From NCBI GenBank assembly GCA_000697335.1, contig JNEM01014132.1:1-50272 (forward strand): DNA of 50,272 nucleotides. Direction: 5' to 3'. Positions 25,170 through 33,742 of the stretch are shown here, piece by piece. Position numbers and translations under genes: made by a program. The stretch is from Conidiobolus incongruus B7586 (Eukaryota; Entomophthoromycota; Entomophthoromycetes; Entomophthorales; Conidiobolaceae). The notes under the pieces are model-generated. The model was not told where the DNA came from. It saw only the letters and a program-made list of their open reading frames with translations, and did not search any database. Every line of letters starts with the position of its first letter. Positions within the stretch are counted from its first letter, which is position 1.

Positions 25170-25538
25170 TGTAAGTATATTGGTAATGAAACCAATATAG
25201 TGCAGAGGAAGACTTAATATATAAGTAGTGTGGCCTGTAACATAACACTGATAATGTAGCAGAATGACGTAAATGTAAATAAAATTTAATTAAGCTTCGT
25301 AAACGAATGAGTCAACACTGATATATTAGGATGTATATTAGGTAATGCCAATATATTATAATACTAACAGAATTTAGTTTCAACCTTGGGAATAGTAGAA
25401 AAAATAAGATATAATAAAAAAAGAGAGGGAAAAGAACCTAGTTTATTAAAAAATCTAATTTTATTTATATAATTAATTTATAGTTAAATAAATTTTATAG
25501 AAATATATATGTGAATTTTTAAAACTAGTTTATTAATA
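25170..25538 (-). mobile_element. solo-LTR-like fossil inside mariner E
   Basis: A 369 bp segment beginning TGTAAG that aligns, in opposite orientation, with the 399 bp segment at 29665-30063 over its full length at roughly three quarters identity. The flanking five bases are AATGA and AATAA, a likely decayed target duplication. No internal coding region is present, so it looks like a solo LTR of a Ty1/Ty3-type retrotransposon. It is older-looking than its partner because its duplication and end are less well kept. Confidence 0.65.
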
Positions 25539-27092
25539 AATAATGTTAAGTTGAAATAATAATCATTAGAGTTCTATATTTTATTATTAATAAAATTTTT
25601 CCAAGAACATTTTAAAATTAATTGAAATTTATAAACAGCTTAATAAATTAGAATGTTATCTAAATTAACTATTTATTAATATATAAATTAATTTAAAAAT
25701 ATAAGAGAAATTATCTAAAAGTTATTAAAATCAAAAAAACCAATTTCATTGATTAATTTTTTAATTATAAATAGAGTAAAAATAATTAATAAAGAATAAC
25801 TTTTTATTTCAAATAAAGGATTATCAAGGTATTTTAATATTAGTTATATAAGTATATAATTAGTGGTTGTAAATAAATAATAATAATTAAGGGTAAAGGA
25901 AGCTGGTTTCTTAATATTTTAGTAAAATAAATTAACTTTATCCTTAAGTATTAAGGAATTAACGAATAATAATAAAATATATATATCCATAATTAGGCCT
26001 CATTTTATTAAGTTTTGAATGATATATTTATATTAATAAATAACAAAATAAAATCTGATACATAACTCTAAGATATATGTAAAATTAATAATAATAAATT
26101 GTTTTATATTTATAATGATATTGCTTATAAGAATTTTTTATAATTAAAACTTTAAATATCTAGTCCCATAGATATTAAATTAATTTTACCCTTTAATTAA
26201 AATTTATAACAAAATAAAACTTATCTTGTTTTTAAAACATAAAAAATTAATATTATTAATTTAAAAAAACATATTCGGATAAGACTCTTTTATTATTGAT
26301 TAATATATTCATAGTAAAATATTTTCACCAGAAATAATTACCAATATATATTATATTTATTAAAGTTTATACTTGGATTTATTAGTAATAATATATAATA
26401 AATATTTTATTATTTAACTAAAATTTAAACAAAAGCTAAAATAGCTATAACTAAATAACTCTGACTAAGATATAATTAAAAGCTAAATTTTTAATATAAA
26501 ACATTATAATTGATAAACTATAAAACTTTTTATATATTTTTTACTGAATATAAATCAAAATATTAAGTTAATTGAAATGATTTTTCTATTAACAAATGTT
26601 AATATTATGATTTATCATAAGGGATAATAATAATATATGCTATTTTTATAAAATTCTTAATGAAAAATAAATTAACGATATATTATATATTATTTGTTTA
26701 AAAGACTATTTTAATTATTATACTTAAAATAATTGATAAATATCTATTAATTAATATAATATTGATAAAATATATAGAAATTGAACTATATAATATTGTC
26801 ATATTAAAGATCATCAAAAAGAGGTAACATATTTAATAAATTCATTAAATTATAAATTATGACATTATTATTATTTTAAGCAATTAACAAATATGCTTAT
26901 AAAAAGAGTTTTGCAAATAAATTCAATTAGTTTAAAAATAATTATATTTTAGTTTTTTTAAAAAAATTATCTTTCAAGTATTCAAATCTTATGAAAATTA
27001 TGGCAAAAAGTTCAAAATAATAGAAGAGAGGATAGATTTCTAATTATATATTGAAAATGTTTACTTAATTCTAAGCTTAAAAAATCTTATTA

Positions 27093-28274
27093 TTATTTTA
27101 TATTTTTAATAATGGGAATTTTTTGTGTTTAAAAATAAATAAACATTTTAATATATAATATATAAAAATAGATATATAATATTAATTTAATAGTTTCTTT
27201 TATTATTAATAACTTTTTGCTATACTTTTAGTAAACTTCTAACACTTAAAAAATAGTTCTTTTTATTAAAGACTGAAATTTGATATTTTATAAATTAATT
27301 AAATTTTCCTGTAGAAATTTTCTTTCCTGTAAACTAAATTTTTAATTATTTAAAGCAATTATAGTCACATAGGTTATAATTTAAAGAATATACTAGATAT
27401 GGTATCTTTTTCTAGTTACTTTTAATTAGAAAGTTTATTACAGTTTTAAATTTATGTATTTTATAATTATCATGTAAAATAATAGGTTTTCTTAAATTAT
27501 ATTAACAACATTAATTAGAAGTACTTTTATTTGAAAAAATAATATAAAATTTATTATTAATTAATTTTCCTTTAAAAACTAAATAAGAATAGCATATACT
27601 ATTATAATCTATTATAATAATTAACATTCACTTATTAATAAAATACCTATTTAAAAATATTTATAGAAGGGGTTAATTTAACTCAATCTAGCATATTAAT
27701 TTGTATTTAAGTAAAGGATTTTACATAAAGATTTAAAATTCATTAATTGTAATTATTTACTGTAAAAGTTTAAGCTTCTAGTAATATTTTAATAAGTTTT
27801 ATTAAATAATAATTATTTTATCTTTTTTTTTAAATTCTAGTTAAATTATAATATACCCATTTTATATTTTTATTTAGTAATTTCAGTTTTAAACTTTGAT
27901 ATATATAAAATACTTATAAAACAAGTATTAAAGTGCTTAAATAATTCTTTAACTGAAATAAAAAGGTGCTTTTTAATATATTTTTTCCCTTTATTAACAA
28001 TTAAAAGAGTAATAGTTAAAATTAATTTTTTAAATTTTAGCAAGATTTAGATAGTTTTTTTTAACCATAAAGTAATTTACCAAGTAATAAATTGTTGATT
28101 CAGATAATATTTTATTATTAGAAGCTATTTATAAATTTTAAATAATTTTAAAAGGCTTATGGTAAAGTTTTACTAATACTAAAATCAAAGATTTTTAATG
28201 ATTATAATTTAGCTTAAATATAATTAAATTAAACAATCAATTTCAAAAAGTTAATTTTTCAATCAAAAAATTAT

Positions 28275-28305
<31 letters not shown>

Positions 28306-28411
28306 TTTATAATTTCCTATTAATTTTGTATATATTTATTTATTTCAAACTAATTATATATTTGAAAAATCAGAAATTAAAAAATTTCCCATTATTTCAA
28401 ATTTAAGATAA
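27093..28411 (-). mobile_element. mariner copy B, inserted in the right end of E
   Basis: About 1.32 kb, flanked by TA at 27091-27092 and 28412-28413. Its ends carry the AATGGGAA inverted-repeat block shared with copies A and C, and it aligns with them throughout. The transposase is on the minus strand and interrupted by many stops. The sequences on either side join to give the right inverted repeat of E, which shows that B jumped into E. A (TA)n run of about 20 bp lies near its right end, as in copies A and C. Confidence 0.8.
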
Positions 28412-28432
28412 TATTTATAATCCTGATTAATA

Positions 28433-29450
28433 CTTATAATAAAGAGTTAATATATTATATTTTTGATATAATTGTAAAATTAATACAGAACTTATTTGGT
28501 GAACCATATTATAACTTTAGTAAACAGTTTATATAGTATTATAGCTTCAGTTAATCTTTATAATTATTTTTTTTTTCAATTTTAATATTAGTTGTTGATT
28601 TTAAATTTATTGATTATTCATAACACTAAAGTTATAAAATAACCAAAAAAGCCTAATTTTCAAGTTCTATTTGTTTTTTAAGTCAACTAATCATGTATTA
28701 CTGTTTAAAATATATTTTATATCTTTGTAAATAATATGCTTTAAATATTCTCTATATTTTATTATTATTATATAATTTTAAATCTGATTAAATTTTCCTT
28801 CATATTATTTTGTACTAAAAAATATATAGTTTGGATTATTAGGAAAATTAATTGCACTTCTACTTATCTTAACATAGAATATTATTATTCAAATATTAAT
28901 TTATTGAAAACTAAATAAATAATTATAATTATCTATATATTTGAAAAATTAATTGTCAAAGTTATTAAATAAATAGTAATATTTAAATACTTAATATTTG
29001 GCTGTCACAAGCTCTTTTCCATGTATTTTAAGTTTATTATATTTATTAATAATATTACATTAATACCAAATTTTTCCAGGTTCAAGCAACTAAAGTTTTT
29101 ATTAGTAGATAAGTTCTGCTTATTATATATTGCCAACTACAATGATATTTTGATAAATTATTTTATCTTCAGTATTACTATTACATTTAGTGAAAAATTA
29201 TTCTCTTGATAATATATTTTATATAAAAGTTTTTTTGTTTAATTTTCAAATTAACATATTTTATATTGAAAACTACTTATTGAATTTTTAATATATAATA
29301 TTAATTAGCTGTTAATGAAAAGAAATATATACTTCAAAATATACTAAATAAAATTTATGAATATTATATATATATATGGTAATTTAGCATAGTAATTATA
29401 AAAAATATAAAATGAACTTTAACTGTAGAAAAAATAAGATATTTCATTAA
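28433..29450. other. AT-rich spacer between mariners E and D
   Basis: No gene recognised. A 62-codon plus-strand frame at 29021-29209 lacks protein-like features. Confidence 0.55.
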
Positions 29451-29664
29451 TATTAGTATAGAAATTAAAAAATGGCAAATTTTTTAATTTTTGATCTTTC
29501 AAACATATTATACATTTTGAAAAATTATATATATATATAATATAAAGGAAAATAAATATTTTCAAACTATATATATATATTCAATTTTAACTCTTTTTTT
29601 TATTAAAATATTTTGATTTTAAAATTTATACTTAAATTTGATTATACTTAAACTAGATTGTAAT

Positions 29665-30063
29665 TGTTAAGAGACTAGTTCTCTAAATTCTTATATATAC
29701 TTTCATATAATCCAAATAACTATAAATTATATGATTAATTTATACTTATATAATTAAATTAATTGTATAAATAGCATTAAATTATCTAATAAACTAGGTC
29801 CCTCTTTTTTTCTCTCAATTCTTACTATTTTTTACTTTTACACTATTTCTAAGATTGAGACTATATTCTGTTAATATTATAGGATATTGGCACTACCTAA
29901 TATAAATCTTAATATATCAGTGACTCATCCTAGTTTGAAGCTTAATTAAACTTTGTTTACACTTGCACACTACAGCCACATTATATTACCATGTTTTGCA
30001 CACACTACTTTTATATTAAGTCTTCCTCTGTACTATATTAGTTTAACTACCACTACACTTACA
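29665..30063 (+). mobile_element. solo-LTR-like fossil inside mariner D
   Basis: 399 bp, starting TGTTAAGAG and ending CTTACA, with an exact 5 bp target duplication GTAAT at 29660-29664 and 30064-30068. Removing it restores an uninterrupted alignment of mariner D with copies A-C. A TATA-like TATAAATAG about 110 bp from the left end suggests the plus orientation, as in an LTR promoter. The same family occurs, reversed, at 25170-25538. The family (Ty1 or Ty3 type) cannot be decided from an LTR alone. Confidence 0.8.
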
Positions 30064-30790
30064 GTAATTATCAAAAGGCTTTTATTTTTGTATCTTTAAA
30101 ACTTAACCATAAACCCTCTAAAATCATCCAAAACTTGTAAACAGCTTATAGAGATGGTGTTTTATTTAAAACTACCATATTTTGTTAGATTTGTGATTTT
30201 AAAGCTAAAAAGGACACTATTCAAAATTTACCAAAATCTAGAAGATTAATTTCTACTGTTATTCTTTTACTTACTAATAAAATAAAAGAATATATTAAGA
30301 AATACCTTCTTATTTCTACTAGAGAGCTATCAAAGTAATTTAATATTAATTATACAAGCATATTATATTTACTTAAGTTTAAACTTAGATTAATTAATAA
30401 AAATGTAAAATAAATATCTTATAATTTAATAGAAGCTTAAAAAAAAATAAAGTAGCTATAGCTAAACTAAACTTATTAAGGTATAACTAAAAACAAAGGT
30501 TTTTACAGCAAATACTTATAATTGATGAATCTTAGATTTCTTTATATAATCCTTTACTTAAAAATAAAACAAGATGTTGGGTTACACCAAATCAATCCCT
30601 TCCACAAATTCCAATGAATAAGTATTTTAAATATAAGTGAATGTTAATTGTTGTAATAGATTATAATAGTATATAGTTTTTTTATTTAATATCTCAAGGA
30701 AAATCAATTAATAATAAGTTATATATTACCTTTTTAAATAAAACAATTTCTAAATGGTGTTTGTAATATAAATTAAAGATACCTATTATT

Positions 30791-31048
30791 TTGCATAATA
30801 ATTACAAAATACATAAAACTAAAACTGTAAAAAATTTTTTATATAAAAAAAATTGGAGGGAGTTACCACATTTAGTATATTCACTTGATTATAACCCATG
30901 TGATTATAATTGTTTTGGACAATTAAAAAAACAGCTTGCAGGAAAAAAAATTCCTGCAAACAAATTAAATTGGTTTGTGAAACATCAAATTTCAGTCCTT
31001 AATAAAAAGAACTGTTTTTTAGGTATTAGAAGCTTACCAAAAGTATAG
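30791..31048 (+). pseudogene. C-terminal part of mariner D transposase
   Basis: An open frame of 85 codons encoding the end of a mariner transposase. HNNYKIH matches the family HDN block, with the second catalytic Asp changed to Asn. YSLDYNPCDYNCFGQLKK matches YSPDLxPxDYxLFxxLK. Thirty-four residues separate the HNN position from the Asp of PCDYN, which is the DD34D spacing of mariner rather than the DD34E of Tc1. Upstream the frame is broken, so it is inactive. Confidence 0.85.
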
Positions 31049-31177
31049 AAAAGAGTTATTAATAATAAAGGAGGCTATGAATTTTATATTATTTATTAAT
31101 TTTTATATATTATATATTAATTTATTTGTTTAATTTTAATTTTAAAATTGTGCCATTACTTAATTTCTGCACTAATA

Positions 31178-31784
31178 TATAAAATATCATAAATTAAAGT
31201 TTATAATATATTGATGAATCTATATATTTTATCATATTGATTAGATAGTATGTATTTTACATAAATGACATTATTAGTCCAGTTATTTAATATCAAAAGA
31301 TATTCAATATATAATATAAAGATTTCATTTAAAACTTTAACAATAGCTCTAGACTTGAATATTTTTATATTTCAAAAATTTAAAAAAATTATGAAATCAT
31401 TCTTTTATAGGGAAAAAAATTTGATACATTTAAGAAATTATATTCTTGATTAAGTAATATATAAATATAGATCATAGAGTAATATCATTGAAGCTTTATT
31501 ATACTTTGTATAGTTTAAATATATTTTGTTGGTAGTAATTTTGAAATACGAATCAATAAATATTTAATAAAATCATTTCTTTAATTCTAATTATTCTAAT
31601 TAAATTTTCATAAAATTTTTCTTTATTATGGTTTAAATTTATATGATTTATTTTAAATCAATCGAAATTTGATTAAAATTTACCAAAAGATCAAACATAT
31701 TATATTATTAATTGTGATATATATTAAAAATAATTGTTCCTAGATCATGGTTGTTATTGATTGTTAATATTATATTTAATATAG
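31178..31784. other. AT-rich spacer
   Basis: No gene recognised; a 62-codon frame at 31265-31453 is likely chance. Confidence 0.5.
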
Positions 31785-31977
31785 ATATCGCAGATCCATA
31801 ATAATTCTTAGAATTCCCATAAATCGCAAAGCGACTCACTCTCCTATCAATAGTTAGATGATATAATCTTCTGCAGGTTATGGACTCTGGTATAGTCAGT
31901 CTGTTGATAGCCTTTCTTGGCTCAGCTTCCTCTGCGTCCTGATTCCGCTTAATTGGTCTAATAAATTCTGAAATCAT
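31708..31977 (-). repeat. duplicated segment with small open frame
   Basis: The core 31785-31972 is the partner of 8268-8470. This copy is richer in G+C, keeps its CpGs and is open on the minus strand for 89 codons, with basic stretches such as RPIKRNQDAEEAEPRKAINR and RRVSRFAIYGNSKNYYGS. The decayed partner still reads LYxLTI and IYGN when aligned, but also shows shifts, so whether the frame was ever translated is open. It lies 300 bp downstream of 7TM gene 4 on the same strand and may be a small neighbour gene or exon duplicated with the receptor. No known domain recognised. Confidence 0.45.
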
Positions 31978-32274
31978 CTAGTATAATGGAATTACTTTAG
32001 AATCATGATTGTGAGCAAATAGTATAATATAAATAAACTTATATCTTTGAAATTTCACTTGCGATGTTTAATAAATCAAAGATAATCATATATATTTATA
32101 GTAAATTATAGTGTTGAAGAGAACTGGAAAATATTGTTGTTTGGAATTATATTTTGATTTGGTGTTTAATCTAGCCAATATTGCTTAAAATTAATTAAAT
32201 AGCTTTAATTCATTTTACAAATACCCAAATAAGTAATTTGGTTTTTTCTATAATCTAAAATATTTGTAGTTTAT

Positions 32275-33240
32275 TTAGACAATCTTTAAATTATTATTAT
32301 CTGCATTACAGTTATCAAGTTCGTAAACTAGAACAATATCATTCTTCTGTTGATTATCAATAGAATCATCTAAATTTATACTGTAATCATAATGACATTT
32401 GAAATATCTCATTTTGATCTCTAGATAAATATCGTATAAAGCAGGATCAAATAAAAAGAAAAAGAAATTTAGAGTTCCTTGTAATGTTGCAATAATCCCT
32501 TGAATCCCTTTAAGAATTACATTATGATAGCCTGTTGTTAGGGCCTCGAAAATGGATACTATAATATGTGGATACCAAATAATAGCAGGAATTATTGGGT
32601 AAAGGCATAATCTTAGTATCAACCTCTTCATGTATTCATCTGTTAGTGGACAAGAATCGGTTACCATAACTTGATGTGATAATATTTTGTTAGTGACCAC
32701 TACAAATATTACTAAACAATATGTAGTAAATACGAAGTATGGAATACCAATCAGTCCTAACATTTTCAGTACTCCCTTAAATCCTACATATTCAATCACT
32801 TGTTCACATTTTGGAGATAATATAGTCACGATTAAGAATGGTATCGAGAGAATTGATGCTGAACAAAATACCCATATTATACTACTTAGCTCAGATTTAA
32901 CATAATGAGATTTTGAAGCGATAAATACCATATGAATATTAAAAGCTAATGCCACAGTCAAAAGAATGGAAATAAGATTAATCCAATAATTTATCACCAA
33001 ATAAATTTTACAGCTCAAATCTTCACCTTGGAATAGGAATTGAAATGGAGAATGATTAATCGCATCTATTAGCATTGTCCACATGTATAATCGATAGTTT
33101 AATCTTTTACTTGCTTGAAACTTTAGTAATCGGGTTATTAATATAACTATAAAGAGAGTTAAAGAAAGAACATAAGATGACATATTCGTTATATCGTAGA
33201 TATTTCTTAATAAATTTTTGGCATATTGATATTCATCCAT
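32275..33240 (-). CDS. seven-transmembrane receptor-like protein 4
   Basis: A single-exon gene for 321 residues. I start at the ATG at 33240, not the in-frame ATG nine codons upstream, because MDEYQYAKN then aligns residue for residue with the start of receptor 3 and gives the identical length. Seven hydrophobic segments lie at about 16-38, 50-66, 79-107, 119-141, 157-183, 207-230 and 239-263. Cys77 and Cys145 are the outer pair. TM3 ends FNIHMVF, TM6 reads LCLYPIIP, and TM7 ends LFDPALYDIY. The end is LKIV. It is separated from gene 3 by the 6 kb transposon nest, so the cluster was probably tighter before those insertions. Function inferred: G-protein-coupled receptor, ligand unknown. Confidence 0.87.
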   Translation of the reverse strand: MDEYQYAKNLLRNIYDITNMSSYVLSLTLFIVILITRLLKFQASKRLNYRLYMWTMLIDAINHSPFQFLFQGEDLSCKIYLVINYWINLISILLTVALAFNIHMVFIASKSHYVKSELSSIIWVFCSASILSIPFLIVTILSPKCEQVIEYVGFKGVLKMLGLIGIPYFVFTTYCLVIFVVVTNKILSHQVMVTDSCPLTDEYMKRLILRLCLYPIIPAIIWYPHIIVSIFEALTTGYHNVILKGIQGIIATLQGTLNFFFFLFDPALYDIYLEIKMRYFKCHYDYSINLDDSIDNQQKNDIVLVYELDNCNADNNNLKIV

Positions 33241-33335
33241 AATGTTATTCTTTGTCTTCAAGGACAAATGAATATTCTATTCAGGAATTCATGACGATCT
33301 TAAATTCATATATATATAAGAATATAGAATATATG

Positions 33336-33343
33336 TCATATGA
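33336..33343. promoter_or_regulatory. TCATATGA palindrome upstream of 7TM gene 4
   Basis: Exact TCATATGA, 96-103 bp upstream of the chosen start at 33240, in the context GTCATATGATAC. About 25 bp further out, TTGGATTCCG (33367-33376) also occurs upstream of gene 1 (16433-16442). Confidence 0.5.
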
Positions 33344-33490
33344 TACAATATAAAATAAAAATAGTTTTGGATTCCGATTGTAATAAATAATTCTTTATGT
33401 TGTTATTTTAATTCCATCTTATAACGGTTTGGTTATTAAACAATTACTATAACTAGATAAAATAAATATAAAGCTTATAATTATTATTAA

Positions 33491-33742
33491 TTAATTCATA
33501 TTGGTCTTTTCAAATACGGTCAATGTTCTGGATTCGAGAGATTTATATATTTATCGTGGGAAAAGTACGGAGGCAAATGGGTCAATAATTGATAATTATC
33601 AAACTCGATATATTAAGATGCTAAAACAGTGGGCTTCCAGTTTGATATTCTTATATTATTAGAAAATGAATGTAAATATTTTCATGATAGCTATAATGAT
33701 TTTAGTAATGAAATATATATCAAAATTTATCTTGCATTATAA
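33491..33742 (+). pseudogene. possible two-exon relic of unknown gene
   Basis: A plus-strand frame reads GLFKYGQCSGFERF and YLSWEKYGGKW up to 33580, where GTCAAT could be a donor. A 60 bp interval ending CTTCCAG at 33640 leads, in phase 0, to a second frame reading FDILILLENECKYFHDSY and NDFSNEIYIKIYLAL, with a stop at 33740. In the same frame beyond the stop, IRPVDDKPCQNY still looks protein-like. No start codon is available for the first piece. The interval matches the 50-53 bp P450 introns in size. Probably a decayed gene; family not recognised. Confidence 0.35.

Larger units (their letters stand above)
24981..28430 (+). mobile_element. mariner copy E, interrupted by an LTR and by mariner B
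   Basis: The left end (from 24981, TA at 24979-24980) aligns with the left end of mariner D. The right end is split: alignment with the D right end runs to 27090, stops where mariner B begins, and resumes after B at 28414 up to TA at 28431-28432. The transposase lies on the plus strand and its end (about 26820-27000) still aligns with that of copy D, with ANKFN for ANKLNW. It is full of stops. A solo-LTR-like element sits at 25170-25538, just upstream of the transposase. Without its guests E would be about 1.8 kb. It is the oldest layer of the nest. Confidence 0.75.
29453..31175 (+). mobile_element. mariner copy D, interrupted by a solo LTR
   Basis: Bounded by TA at 29451-29452 and 31176-31177, with inverted ends starting TTAGTATAGAAATTAA on the left and TTAGTGCAGAAATTAA on the right (minus strand). 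It is about 1.32 kb once the LTR at 29665-30063 is discounted. The plus-strand transposase is the best preserved in the window: from about 30521 IDES carries the first catalytic Asp (followed by a stop), and the last 85 codons are open. E and D share end sequences that differ from A, B and C, so they form a subfamily. Confidence 0.85.

Noticed and set aside
32687-32905. 72-codon plus-strand frame
   Set aside because: Antisense to the well-supported 7TM gene 4; a shadow.
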